Source: Oerskovia paurometabola
Lineage (GTDB): Bacteria; Actinomycetota; Actinomycetes; Actinomycetales; Cellulomonadaceae
Length of the DNA stretch: 64,000 nt
Assembly: GCF_016907365.1 (NCBI RefSeq)
Contig: NZ_JAFBBV010000001.1
Span: 124,001 to 188,000, forward strand
Direction of reading: 5' to 3'
Part shown: positions 1-8,425 of the stretch, one piece after another
Layout of the letters: each line of letters begins with the position of its first letter
Position numbering within the stretch: the stretch's first letter is position 1
Position numbers and translations under genes: made by a program
The notes under the pieces: generated by a model
The model's database searches: none
The model's input: only the letters and a program-made list of their open reading frames with translations
What the model was told of the DNA's origin: nothing

Positions 1-1509
1 GACGAACCCCACCACGCCGAGCGGGACCAGGTACCAGAACGCGGGGGCCAGTGCGTCGGTGTAGGCCGTGACGACGACGTCGTGCAGCTGGGCCGGCAAC
101 CCCTTGACCGCCTCCGGGGTGAGGGTGTCCGGGCCGAAGTTCGCCGGGACGTCGCTCGGGGGCAGGCCCTTGGCCGCGTCGGTCAGGTTCGTCGCGAGCC
201 TCGTGGTGAACACGGTCGAGAACACGCTCGTGCCGACCGCGGCACCGATCTCCCGCAGGAAGTTGTTCGTCGACGTCGCCACCCCGACCATCTCGGGGGC
301 GACCGAGTTCTGCACCGCGATGACGATGGTCTGCAGCACGAGCCCCAGCCCGAACCCGAGCACGAAGATCATCGCGCCGAAGGTCACCATCGAGATGTCT
401 GCCGTGAGCTGCGTCAGCAGGACCAGGCCGATCGTCGCGATGCCCATCCCCAGGATCGGGTAGATCTTGTACCGTCCCGTGCGCGCGATCAGCAGGCCCG
501 AGCCGATCGCCGTGATCATCAGCCCGACCGTCATGGGCAGCATGAGCAGCCCGGACTCCGTGGCGCCGTAGCCCTGCGCCATCTGCAGGAAGGTCGGCAG
601 GAACGACAGCGCCGCGAACATCGTCATGCCCAGCACCAGGGCGATCGAGACCGACACGGAGAACGTCGGGCTCTTGAACAGGTGCAGCGGGATGAGAGGG
701 TCGGCCGCCCTGGTCTCGACCACGAGGAACCCGACGAGCGCGAGCACCGCCACGACCAGCACCGTCAGCAGGGCGGGGCTGCTCCAGTCGTACTTCTTGT
801 CGCTCGAGATCGTGCTCCAGCTCGTGAGGAGCACGATGCCCGCGGTCGTGACGGCCATCAGGACCGCACCGCCGACGTCGAACCGGCGGCTCGGCGTGCG
901 GGACGGGAGCCGGAGCTTGAACCAGGCGATCGCCAGCGCGGTCAGCCCGATCGGCACGTTGAGCCAGAAGCACCAGCGCCACCCGGGGCCCTCGGTGAAC
1001 CAGCCGCCCAGCAGCGGGCCGGCGACCGTCGCGATGCCGAAGACCGCACCCATGGGCCCCATGTACTTGCCGCGGTCCCTGGCCGAGACGATGTCGGCGA
1101 TGATCGCCTGGCTCAGGATCACGAGGCCCCCGGCCCCCAGCCCCTGGACCGAGCGCCACACCACGAGCTCGACGAACGAGCCCGACAGCGCGGACCCGGT
1201 CGACCCCACCACGAAGATCGCGATCGCGACCAGGAAGGGCAGGCGTCGCCCGCGCACGTCGCCGATCTTGCCGTAGATCGGCATCACGATCGCGATCGCC
1301 AGCAGGTAGGCCGTGATGATCCAGCCCTCGTCCTGCGCGGCGCCGAGGTCCCCCACGATGGTCGGCAGCGCCGTGCCCACGACCGACTGGTCCAGCGCGG
1401 ACAGGAACATCGCGGCCAGCAGGGAGCTGAAGATCACGTAGACGGTGCCCTTGGAGAGCACGATCTCCGGCTCGCTCGTCGTCGTGGCACGGGACGTGGC
1501 GTCGCTCAT
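1..1509 (-). CDS. MFS drug-efflux transporter, DHA2 type (3' end outside window)
   Basis: This is an integral membrane proton-antiport efflux protein of the 14-TM EmrB/QacA type; the substrate is unknown but probably a drug or toxic metabolite. The first helix carries LSALDQSVVGTALPTI and the 2-3 loop reads GKIGDVRGRR (motif A). Later come the motif C-like GPLLGGWFTEGPGWRWCFW and many hydrophobic segments. The ATG at 1509 is preceded by GAGGAAG on the minus strand. The frame is open for 503 codons and runs off base 1, so the C-terminus is missing. It lies on the same strand as the DUF305 gene, 172 bp downstream of it, so probably has its own promoter. The family is clear; the substrate is not. 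Confidence 0.9.
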   Translation of the reverse strand, partial: MSDATSRATTTSEPEIVLSKGTVYVIFSSLLAAMFLSALDQSVVGTALPTIVGDLGAAQDEGWIITAYLLAIAIVMPIYGKIGDVRGRRLPFLVAIAIFVVGSTGSALSGSFVELVVWRSVQGLGAGGLVILSQAIIADIVSARDRGKYMGPMGAVFGIATVAGPLLGGWFTEGPGWRWCFWLNVPIGLTALAIAWFKLRLPSRTPSRRFDVGGAVLMAVTTAGIVLLTSWSTISSDKKYDWSSPALLTVLVVAVLALVGFLVVETRAADPLIPLHLFKSPTFSVSVSIALVLGMTMFAALSFLPTFLQMAQGYGATESGLLMLPMTVGLMITAIGSGLLIARTGRYKIYPILGMGIATIGLVLLTQLTADISMVTFGAMIFVLGFGLGLVLQTIVIAVQNSVAPEMVGVATSTNNFLREIGAAVGTSVFSTVFTTRLATNLTDAAKGLPPSDVPANFGPDTLTPEAVKGLPAQLHDVVVTAYTDALAPAFWYLVPLGVVGFV

Positions 1510-1681
1510 CGCAGCTTCCTCACTGGCGCACCGGACCTGGCAGCGCCCGTCGGGAGATCTCGGGACTCGCGTGCGGAGGATGCGGCCGGCCCCCGGTCGA
1601 GAGGCTCGTCCGTCGCGTCCCTCGATGGTCGTACGGGGGCCCGGAGGGCGCAACACCTGACGGACTGCCGCTACCCCGGGC

Positions 1682-2425
1682 TCAGAGCCCGTCGAGGAGA
1701 TCGCGCATCCGGTCGATCTCGCCGCCCTGGCCCGACGCCGTCTCGGCGGCGATCTCGTGCGCGAACAGGTCCTGACCGTCGACGAGCACGACGTCGACCA
1801 TGTCGAGCGCGCCCTCGTGGTGCGCGATCATGCCCTCGAGGAAGAGCCGGTCGAACGCCGCCCCGCTCGCTGCCGCGAGCGCCGCCATCTGCTCGTCGGT
1901 GAGCATCCCGACGGCGGCCTCGCCGTGGGTCCCGTGCCCACCGTCCGCACCGTCGGGGACGCGCGGGCCCGTGCCGCCCGCGGTCTCGGCTCCCTCGGGC
2001 ACCTCGACGTCGCGCGCCTGCAGCCACGACGCGAGCGCATGGATCTCCGGTCCCTGCCCGGCGGTGACGCGCTCGGCGAAGGCGCGGACGGCGTCGGACT
2101 CCGCGCGGTCCGGTGCGAGCGCGGCGATCTCCAGGGCCTGCAGGTGGTGCTCGATCATCCCCGCGACGAACCCGACGTCCGCCTGGTTCCAGGAACCCTC
2201 CGCCGGGGCACCGTCGAAGTCCTCGGGTGCGACGGTCGCGTTCCCCTCCCCCGGCAGCCCTGGCTGGACGACGACGCTCGACGGCGTCGAGGTCGGTGCC
2301 GCCTCGCCCGTGCACCCCGAGACCCCGAGCGCCAGCCCGACGACGACGAACCCCCAGGTCAGCGTTCGGGCGCCCGGACGTGGGGCGCTCGCCCACCCTG
2401 CGTTTCCAGCGGGAAAACTCCGCAT
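1682..2425 (-). CDS. DUF305 family lipoprotein
   Basis: This is a predicted secreted lipoprotein of 247 residues. An N-terminal hydrophobic stretch ends in the lipobox LGVSGC (Cys38). Two His-rich DUF305 blocks follow: MIEHHLQALEIA and, near the C-terminus, MIAHHEGALDMV, the ferritin-like histidine pattern of this family, which is often linked with metal handling. A His/Gly-rich linker (GADGGHGTHG) separates them. The ATG at 2425 was chosen because GGAGGG lies about 8 nt upstream; the frame stays open to 2596, but that would put the lipobox far from the N-terminus. It is divergent from the LVIVD-repeat gene across 110 bp, and both products are extracytoplasmic. The biochemical function is unknown; copper or other metal binding is an inference. 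Confidence 0.85.
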   Translation of the reverse strand: MRSFPAGNAGWASAPRPGARTLTWGFVVVGLALGVSGCTGEAAPTSTPSSVVVQPGLPGEGNATVAPEDFDGAPAEGSWNQADVGFVAGMIEHHLQALEIAALAPDRAESDAVRAFAERVTAGQGPEIHALASWLQARDVEVPEGAETAGGTGPRVPDGADGGHGTHGEAAVGMLTDEQMAALAAASGAAFDRLFLEGMIAHHEGALDMVDVVLVDGQDLFAHEIAAETASGQGGEIDRMRDLLDGL

Positions 2426-2535
2426 CGGCTCTGTTCCCTCCGTGTAAAACCTCGCCGGAACCATCCCGTTTAAGTGGTGCATGTCACATTTGACGGTCAG
2501 AATGCGCAGAACCCTACCAAGGAGGTGTTTCCCTC

Positions 2536-4320
2536 GTGCATCGAAGAACGCACAGGCGCAAGAACCGGGTACTGCTCGCCTCGTCCGTGGCCGCAACCCT
2601 CGCCGTCTCCTCGCTCGCGGTCGCGTCGGGCGCGTACGCCGAACCGTCCGACGGATCTCCGGAGGCGGTGGCCGAGCTCCTCGAGCAGGCTCCGTCCTCC
2701 CTTCCCGCGCAACGCCTCGCTCCCCTCGCCCAGGCCACCGACGTCCTGGCCCCCGGGGAGATCGCCGGCAGCCCTAACCTCACCCTCGTCGCCAACATCC
2801 CCAAGAACGGGGCCTTCGCGCCCGAGGGCCAGTACAACAGCGACCTCGCCTTCCAGGGCCGCTACGCGTTCGCCGGCAACTACGGCGGGTTCACGGTCTA
2901 CGACGTCGCCGACCCGACGAACCCCCAGCAGGTCGCGCAGGTCGTCTGCGCCGGCTCCCAGAACGACATCTCGGTCTACGGCGACCTGCTCGTCCTGAGC
3001 ACCGACTCCTCGCGCAGCAACGCCTCGTGCGACAACGTCGCCCAGAGCGCGACGATCAAGGAGTCCTGGGAGGGCCTGAAGGTCTTCGACATCTCCGACC
3101 CGACGTCGCCCCGGTACGTGTCGGCCGTCGAGACCCAGTGCGGCTCGCACACGAACTCGCTCGCCCCGTCGAAGGACGGCAAGGACCTGTTCGTCTACGT
3201 CTCGTCCTACTCTCCCAACGCCGCGTTCCCCGACTGCAAGCCGCCGCACGACCTCATCAGCGTCGTGCAGATCCCGGTCGACGACCCGGAGTCGGCCGAG
3301 CTCGTCTCGACGCCCGTCCTCTTCCCCGACGGCGGCAACCCGGGCGGCAACGGCTCGAGCACGACGTCCGGGTGCCACGACATCACGACCTACCCGTCGA
3401 AGGACATCGCGGCGGGCGCGTGCATGGGCGACGGCATCCTCATGGACATCTCCGACCGTGCGCACCCCGTGGTCACCGAGGTCGTGCGGGACACGACGAA
3501 CTTCGCGTTCTGGCACTCGGCGACGTTCAACAACGCGGGCACCAAGGTCGTCTTCACCGACGAGCTCGGCGGCGGCGGCGCGCCCACGTGCAACGCGACG
3601 GTCGGGCCCGAGAAGGGCGCGGACGCGATCTACGACATCGTCGACGGACAGCTCGTGTTCAAGAGCTACTACAAGATCCCGCGCGAGCAGGCCGCGACCG
3701 AGAACTGCGTCGCGCACAACGGCTCGCTCATCCCCGTCCCGGGCCGCGACATCATGGTCCAGGCCTGGTACCAGGGCGGGATCTCGGTGTGGGACTTCAC
3801 GGACTCGGCCAACCCGGTCGAGATCGCGTGGTTCGACCGGGGCGCGCTGTCGCCCGACCGGCTGATCCTCGGCGGGTCGTGGTCGGCCTACTGGTACAAC
3901 GGCGCGATCATCTCGAACGACATCCAGAAGGGCCTCGACGTCCTGCTGCTCGACGACCCGGTCACCAACGCCGCGAAGTCGGTCCTGACGGACGAGCTCA
4001 ACCCCCAGGCCCAGCCGACGTACGTCGAACCGGCCGCGTGGTCGAAGAAGACCGCCTACGCGGGCGGAGCGATCGTCACGTACGGCGGCGCCGTCTGGCG
4101 GGCCCAGTGGTGGACCTCGGGCCAGACCCCCGGGGACCCGTGGGGCCCGTGGGAGGAGATCGCAGGCGTCGACTCGAAGGGCGTCGGGGCGTGGAAGCCG
4201 ACCCGCGTCTACTCCTCGGGGGACACCGTGACGCACGACGGCACCACGTACACCGCCAAGTGGTGGACGAGGAACCAGGCCCCCGGCGACCGCTGGGGAC
4301 CGTGGGCGCCGCAGGGCTGA
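2536..4320 (+). CDS. Secreted LVIVD-repeat beta-propeller protein with two C-terminal CBM5/12-like modules
   Basis: The product has 594 residues. A twin-Arg-like, Lys/Arg-rich start and a hydrophobic segment end in AYA, a Sec signal peptide with cleavage near residue 35. The body contains blades of the type GGFTVYDVADPTNPQQVAQV, GLKVFDISDPTSPRYV, LMDISDRAHPVVTEV and ISVWDFTDSANPVEIAW, the LVIVD-repeat pattern of a surface propeller. At about residues 500-540 and 551-592 are two near-identical modules with AY(A/S)GG..V.YGG..WRA.WWT..Q.PGD.WGPW, matching chitin/cellulose-binding CBM5/12. The GTG start at 2536 has AAGGAGGTG upstream at good spacing. It is probably an exported wall- or polysaccharide-bound protein; no catalytic site is visible. 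The neighbouring divergent DUF305 lipoprotein suggests a joint envelope role. Confidence 0.82.
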   Translation: MHRRTHRRKNRVLLASSVAATLAVSSLAVASGAYAEPSDGSPEAVAELLEQAPSSLPAQRLAPLAQATDVLAPGEIAGSPNLTLVANIPKNGAFAPEGQYNSDLAFQGRYAFAGNYGGFTVYDVADPTNPQQVAQVVCAGSQNDISVYGDLLVLSTDSSRSNASCDNVAQSATIKESWEGLKVFDISDPTSPRYVSAVETQCGSHTNSLAPSKDGKDLFVYVSSYSPNAAFPDCKPPHDLISVVQIPVDDPESAELVSTPVLFPDGGNPGGNGSSTTSGCHDITTYPSKDIAAGACMGDGILMDISDRAHPVVTEVVRDTTNFAFWHSATFNNAGTKVVFTDELGGGGAPTCNATVGPEKGADAIYDIVDGQLVFKSYYKIPREQAATENCVAHNGSLIPVPGRDIMVQAWYQGGISVWDFTDSANPVEIAWFDRGALSPDRLILGGSWSAYWYNGAIISNDIQKGLDVLLLDDPVTNAAKSVLTDELNPQAQPTYVEPAAWSKKTAYAGGAIVTYGGAVWRAQWWTSGQTPGDPWGPWEEIAGVDSKGVGAWKPTRVYSSGDTVTHDGTTYTAKWWTRNQAPGDRWGPWAPQG

Positions 4321-4357
4321 CCTGCGTCCCGCCCGGGCTGCGGCCCGGGTGAGCCAC

Positions 4358-4404
4358 TGCCCGACGGCGCCGCTCGCCTCACAGGTGAGCGGCGCCGTCG
4401 GGCA
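4358..4404 (+). terminator. Hairpin terminator after the LVIVD gene
   Basis: An 18-bp perfect stem (4358-4375 with 4387-4404) encloses an 11-nt loop, 38 bp past the stop codon. There is no T-tract, as usual in high-GC actinobacteria. Confidence 0.7.
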
Positions 4405-4523
4405 CGGTGCGGCACGAGCGGCACGGGCCACCGGGAGACCCACTACTGTGAGGTGCCCGCTCTGCCCCGAGGCCCGTCCTGCGGGCAGGTGACCGGGCGC
4501 GACGACCGAGAGGGACCGCACGG

Positions 4524-4754
4524 ATGGCCAAGCAGCCCAGGGAACGACCCTTCGTCGCGCTGATCGGTGCGCTCCTGTTCGTGGCCGGGGTGGCCCTCAC
4601 CGCCCTGTTCGCCGCGGTCGCGATCTGGAACCTCGTGCACGGGGAACGAGGAGGGGCGTGGGGGATCTTCGCGGTCACCGTCCCTGTCGGGGCCCTCGGC
4701 TTCTGGCTCATCAGGGTCAGCCGGGTCCCGGTCGGCGATGCCCTCAACATCTGA
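4524..4754 (+). CDS. Small two-helix membrane protein
   Basis: The protein has 76 residues: a charged start (MAKQPRERP), then two predicted membrane helices at about residues 10-34 and 44-63 joined by a short loop (HGERGG). GAGAGGGA precedes the ATG. It stands alone between the LVIVD terminator and the convergent cupin gene. I do not recognise a family; the length and topology resemble many uncharacterised actinobacterial membrane peptides. The frame was chosen because of the clear RBS and the clean hydrophobic pattern. Confidence 0.6.
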   Translation: MAKQPRERPFVALIGALLFVAGVALTALFAAVAIWNLVHGERGGAWGIFAVTVPVGALGFWLIRVSRVPVGDALNI

Positions 4755-4841
4755 TCACCCCTCCAGGGGCCGCCCGGGCGAGAGCCGGTCGGCCACCCCG
4801 CCGAGCGTGAGGACCCCTCACGGAGACGGTCACCGCCTCGC

Positions 4842-5243
4842 TCATCGGGCGGCGTACTCGGTGTCGGTGACGTGCTCGAGCCAGGTCGTGCTCCGGGCAG
4901 GGTCGTCGGCACCCTCCGAGATCGCGAGGTGTTCCATGAAGGAGTCAGGTGCAGCGCCGTGCCAGTGCTGCTCACCCGGAGGGCAGTACACCGTCTCGCC
5001 GGGCAGGGCCCGGACGACCGCGCCGTCCCTGGTACCGACCAGCGCGACACCGGAGACGACATGGAGGAACTGACCGCGGGCGTGGACGTGCCAGGCGGTG
5101 CGTGCACCGGGGGCGAAGCGAACGCGTCCGACGACGGTGCGTTGATCGCCGTCCAGCGGGCTGACGATCATGTCGAGCCAGACGTCGCCGGTGAACTGCT
5201 CGGGCGGGTTCTTCGTCGTGGGGGCCCGCGGCAGGGTACGCAT
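4842..5243 (-). CDS. Cupin-domain protein, (R)-mandelonitrile-lyase/CMD-associated type
   Basis: This is a single small cupin of 133 residues. The metal-binding motif reads AWHVHARGQFLHVVSG (motif 1, with two His, Gln and His) and GETVYCPPGEQHWHGA (motif 2). Such cupins sit next to carboxymuconolactone-decarboxylase-like proteins and aldo/keto reductases in many bacteria. The ATG at 5243 has GAGGAG upstream and overlaps the stop of the XRE regulator by one base (TGATG), so the two are translationally coupled. It probably belongs to the same regulated redox cluster as the four divergent genes. The substrate is unknown. Confidence 0.85.
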   Translation of the reverse strand: MRTLPRAPTTKNPPEQFTGDVWLDMIVSPLDGDQRTVVGRVRFAPGARTAWHVHARGQFLHVVSGVALVGTRDGAVVRALPGETVYCPPGEQHWHGAAPDSFMEHLAISEGADDPARSTTWLEHVTDTEYAAR

Positions 5244-6181
5244 CAGCGTTCTTCTCCTCGAAGCGTGGACTGGGACGGGGACCGGGACGGGGCGGGGCGT
5301 TCCTCCTGCTCGCGGGTCGCGGCCCAGGACGCGAGGAGCTTGAGCCCGTCGTCGGACGGGGACCCGGGGACCGCGGTGTAGACGTTGAGCTGCAGGCCGG
5401 TGTCGGCGGGCAGCTCGAGGGCCTCGTAGTCGAGCTCGAGCGTGCCCACTGCGGGGTGGTGGAACACCTTGGTGCCCGTGCGGTGCAGCCGCACGTCGTG
5501 CGACGCCCACAGCCGGCGGAAGTCCTCGCTGCGTGTGGAGAGCTCCCCGACCAGTCCGGTGAGGGCCGTGTCGTACGGGTTCTTGCCCGCCTCGGCCCGC
5601 AGGATCGCGACCGCGTCGTGCGCGATGCGGTCGTACCGGTCCCCCCAGAATGCCCGTGCCGCCTCCGCGTCGAGGAACTGGAACCGGGCACTGTTGACCG
5701 GCCTCTTCGCGATCCGCTCGGGCGACTCGTACATGGGCGAGTACAGGGCCCGCCCCAGCGTGTTCGCCCCGAGCACGTCGAGCCGACCGTTGCGCACGAA
5801 CGCCGGCGCGCCCTCCATCGAGTCCAGGATCCGCTGGACCACCGGACGGAGGACGGGCGCAGAGGTGCGCCTGGCGCGTGACCGGGCAGCCCCGGACTGG
5901 TTCGCCGCGCGGGCGAGATCGAACAGGTGGTGGTGCTCGGCCTCGTCGAGCTGCAGCGCCTGGGACACGGCCTCGAGGACCTCCTCGGACACACCGCCCA
6001 GGTTCCCGCGCTCGAGCCGCGTGTAGTAGTCGACGCTCACACCCGCGAGCATCGCGACCTCCTCACGGCGCAGGCCCGGCACACGCCGGTTGCCACCGTA
6101 CGCGGGCAGGCCTGCGCGCTCGGGGGTGATGCGCGCCCGGCGGCTGGTGAGGAACTCGCGGGTCTCGGCCTTCAGGTCCAT
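5243..6181 (-). CDS. XRE-family regulator with MmyB-like ligand-binding domain
   Basis: The protein has 312 residues. The N-terminal HTH (about 25-85) includes PGLRREEVAMLAGVSVDYYTR and the rest of an XRE helix-turn-helix. The long C-terminal part has the MmyB-like PAS-type domain (VLDALG-type ANTLGRALYSPMY, DGLKLL near the end). These proteins are DNA-binding regulators thought to sense a hydrophobic ligand. Upstream, TACCGT lies 7 nt before the ATG, the -10 position of a leaderless transcript. One copy of a 16-bp inverted element lies 22 bp further out, so autoregulation is likely. It is co-transcribed with the cupin and divergent from the aldo/keto reductase operon, which it probably controls. 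Confidence 0.88.
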   Translation of the reverse strand: MDLKAETREFLTSRRARITPERAGLPAYGGNRRVPGLRREEVAMLAGVSVDYYTRLERGNLGGVSEEVLEAVSQALQLDEAEHHHLFDLARAANQSGAARSRARRTSAPVLRPVVQRILDSMEGAPAFVRNGRLDVLGANTLGRALYSPMYESPERIAKRPVNSARFQFLDAEAARAFWGDRYDRIAHDAVAILRAEAGKNPYDTALTGLVGELSTRSEDFRRLWASHDVRLHRTGTKVFHHPAVGTLELDYEALELPADTGLQLNVYTAVPGSPSDDGLKLLASWAATREQEERPAPSRSPSQSTLRGEER

Positions 6182-6336
6182 GCCTTCGACGGTACGGCCG
6201 ACGCCCCGCTCCTGGGAGGTTCTGCTGGTACCTGGGGCTCCCTGCTGGCGCGGACCGGCGCCGCGACGTCGTGACGTCCGAGCGGGGTACCAGCAGGACC
6301 TGCCTCATCCGGCGGAAACCTCCTAGCGTGAAAGGC
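6182..6336. promoter_or_regulatory. Mirror-symmetric divergent promoter-operator
   Basis: Two 16-bp elements, AGGTTCTGCTGGTACC at 6217-6232 and its inverse GGTACCAGCAGGACCT at 6286-6301 (one mismatch), flank a 53-bp centre. On each side exactly 22 bp separate the element from a TANNNT box (TACCGT at 6189-6194 on minus, TAGCGT at 6324-6329 on plus), and exactly 7 bp separate that box from the ATG. The dyad centre at 6259 is also midway between the two start codons. The layout suggests one dimeric regulator, presumably the XRE-MmyB protein, abutting both -35 regions. Confidence 0.7.
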
Positions 6337-7236
6337 ATGACGACGAACCCGATCCCCACTCTGACACTGAACGACGGCACCGAGATGCCCGCCCTCGGGT
6401 ACGGCGTCTTCCAGACGCCCCCGCAGGAGACCGTCGACGTGGTCACCGAGGCGCTGCGTACCGGCTACCGGCACATCGACACCGCCGCCGCCTACGGCAA
6501 CGAGCGCGAGGTCGGACGCGCGATCGCCGGATCCGGTCTCGAGCGCGACGAGATCTTCGTCGAGACGAAGGTCTGGATCAGCGACTACGGCTACGACGCG
6601 ACGCTGCACGCGTTCGACAAGTCCGCTGGAAAGCTCGGCATCGAGACCATCGACCTGCTGATCCTGCACCAGGCGCTGCCGAGCCGGTTCGACCTGACGA
6701 TCGAGGCCTACCGAGCGCTGGAGACGCTGCTCGCCGACGGCAAGGTCCGCGCGATCGGCGTCAGCAACTTCATGCCCGAGCACCTGACCTCGCTCCTCGA
6801 GGCCACCACGGTGGTCCCGGCCGTCAACCAGATCGAGGTCCACCCCTACTTCCAGCAGAAGGGCCTCCAGGAGCTGCACGCCGAGCACCGCATCCTCACG
6901 CAGGCGTGGTCGCCGATCGGCGGCATCACGTTCTACCCCGGCTACGGCGAGGAGCGTCGCAGCACGCTCGAGGACCCGACGATCGGCCGGATCGCCACCG
7001 CGCACGGCAGGACGCCCGCGCAGGTGATGCTGCGCTGGCACCTGCAGCAGGGCCGCTCCGCGATCCCCAAGTCCGTCACCCCCGCGCGCATCGCCGAGAA
7101 CTTCGCCGTCACCGACTTCGAGCTCACGGGCGACGAGCTGGCCGCGATCGACGGCCTGGACACGGGCGTCCGCGGCGGTCCCGACCCCGCCGACATCACG
7201 CTCGAGACCTTCGGCCGCGAGATCCCCGAAGCCTGA
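6337..7236 (+). CDS. Aldo/keto reductase
   Basis: This is a cytosolic NADPH-dependent carbonyl reductase of 299 residues. The AKR tetrad is visible: Asp48 (GYRHIDTA), Tyr53 (AAYGNE), Lys78 (VETKVW) and His111 (LLILHQA). The cofactor end has IPKSVTPARIAENF. It resembles AKR5-type 2,5-diketo-gluconate/methylglyoxal reductases. The ATG at 6337 is preceded by TAGCGT and 7 nt, with only AAAGG as a possible RBS, so the transcript is probably leaderless. It is first in a cluster with zinc ADH (67 bp gap), a CMD protein and DUF2255. The shared context suggests carbonyl or electrophile detoxification. Confidence 0.9.
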   Translation: MTTNPIPTLTLNDGTEMPALGYGVFQTPPQETVDVVTEALRTGYRHIDTAAAYGNEREVGRAIAGSGLERDEIFVETKVWISDYGYDATLHAFDKSAGKLGIETIDLLILHQALPSRFDLTIEAYRALETLLADGKVRAIGVSNFMPEHLTSLLEATTVVPAVNQIEVHPYFQQKGLQELHAEHRILTQAWSPIGGITFYPGYGEERRSTLEDPTIGRIATAHGRTPAQVMLRWHLQQGRSAIPKSVTPARIAENFAVTDFELTGDELAAIDGLDTGVRGGPDPADITLETFGREIPEA

Positions 7237-7303
7237 GCACCAGCACCGCCGACGGCGACCGCCACACCCGATCCATCCCCGCACCACCGAGAGGCACCAC
7301 CTC

Positions 7304-8353
7304 ATGCGAGCAACACTCATGTACGGCGCCGGAGACGTCCGCATCGAGACCGTCCCCGACCCCGTCCTCCAGCAGCCCACCGACGCCATCGTGCGCGTCG
7401 TGCGGGCCTGCGTCTGCGGTTCGGACCTGCACCCCTACCACTCCATGCGTGGGGCGACCCAGGGCAACCCGATGGGCCACGAGCTCATCGGCGTCGTCGA
7501 GGAGACCGGCAGCGCCGTGACGAACGTCAAGAAGGGCGACTTCGTCATCGCCCCGTTCGCGTTCTCCGACAACACGTGCGTGTTCTGCCGGGAGGGCTTC
7601 CAGACCTCCTGCGTGCACGGCGGATGGTACGGCTCCCGCGAGACCGGTGGCCTCCAGGCCGAGCTCGCCCGCATCCCGCTGGCCGACGGCAGCCTCGTCG
7701 TCGTCCCCGACGTCGACCCGGCGACCGCCGACGAGGGACTGCTGAACTCCCTGCTCACCCTGTCCGACGTGTACCTCACCGGCTACCACGCAGCGCACAT
7801 GGCACAGGTGCAGCCCGGCCAGATCGTCACCGTGATCGGTGACGGAGCCGTCGGGCTGTCCGCCGTGCTCGCCGCCAAGCAGCTCGGCGCCGAGCGGATC
7901 ATCCTCATGGGCCGGCACGCCGCGCGCACCGACCTGGGGCGTGAGTTCGGCGCGACCGACGTCGTCGCTGAGCGTGGCGCCGAGGGCATCGGCAAGGTCA
8001 TGGACCTCACCGGAGGCGAAGGCTCGCACGCCGTGCTCGAAGCCGTGGGCCACATGCCCGCCTACGAGCAGGCCTACGGCGTCGTCCGCCCCGGCGGGAT
8101 CATCTCCCGCGTCGGCGTCCCCCAGTACGAGGACGCCCCCGTCGGGTTCGGGTCCCTGTTCGGGAAGAACGCACGCCTCGCCGGTGGCCCCGCCCCGGTG
8201 CGGGCCTACCAGGAGGCAGCGATCGCCCAGGTCCTCGCAGGGGAGATCGACCCCGGCAGGGTGTTCGACGCGACCCTGCCGCTCGAGGACGTCGCCGAGG
8301 CCTACCGCCTCATGGACTCCCGCGAGTCCCTCAAGGTCGCCCTGCGGCCCTGA
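7304..8353 (+). CDS. Zinc-dependent alcohol dehydrogenase (MDR superfamily)
   Basis: This is a medium-chain dehydrogenase/reductase of 349 residues. Catalytic zinc ligands are Cys38 (CGSDLHPYH) and the His59-Glu60 pair (GHE). The Rossmann fold starts at VTVIGDGAVGLSAVLAAK. The structural-zinc lobe has Cys92, Cys95 and Cys103, but the position of the usual first Cys (89) is Asp. It ends DSRESLKVALRP, as in threonine-dehydrogenase-like members. The ATG has GAGAGG upstream. It is second in the cluster after the aldo/keto reductase; both interconvert alcohols and carbonyls, so they may act on the same metabolite. The substrate is unknown. Confidence 0.9.
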   Translation: MRATLMYGAGDVRIETVPDPVLQQPTDAIVRVVRACVCGSDLHPYHSMRGATQGNPMGHELIGVVEETGSAVTNVKKGDFVIAPFAFSDNTCVFCREGFQTSCVHGGWYGSRETGGLQAELARIPLADGSLVVVPDVDPATADEGLLNSLLTLSDVYLTGYHAAHMAQVQPGQIVTVIGDGAVGLSAVLAAKQLGAERIILMGRHAARTDLGREFGATDVVAERGAEGIGKVMDLTGGEGSHAVLEAVGHMPAYEQAYGVVRPGGIISRVGVPQYEDAPVGFGSLFGKNARLAGGPAPVRAYQEAAIAQVLAGEIDPGRVFDATLPLEDVAEAYRLMDSRESLKVALRP

Positions 8354-8425
8354 CCACCGGGGGTGGGCGCCCCGGCGCCCACCCCCTTCCCTTCCGTGTC
8401 CCCGACCCCGCCCCGAGGAGTGGTC

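Noticed and set aside
82..1902. Long open frame on plus, opposite the first MFS gene
   Set aside because: Arg/Asp/His/Gln-rich composition of an antisense frame in high-GC DNA; the minus strand encodes a clear MFS transporter.
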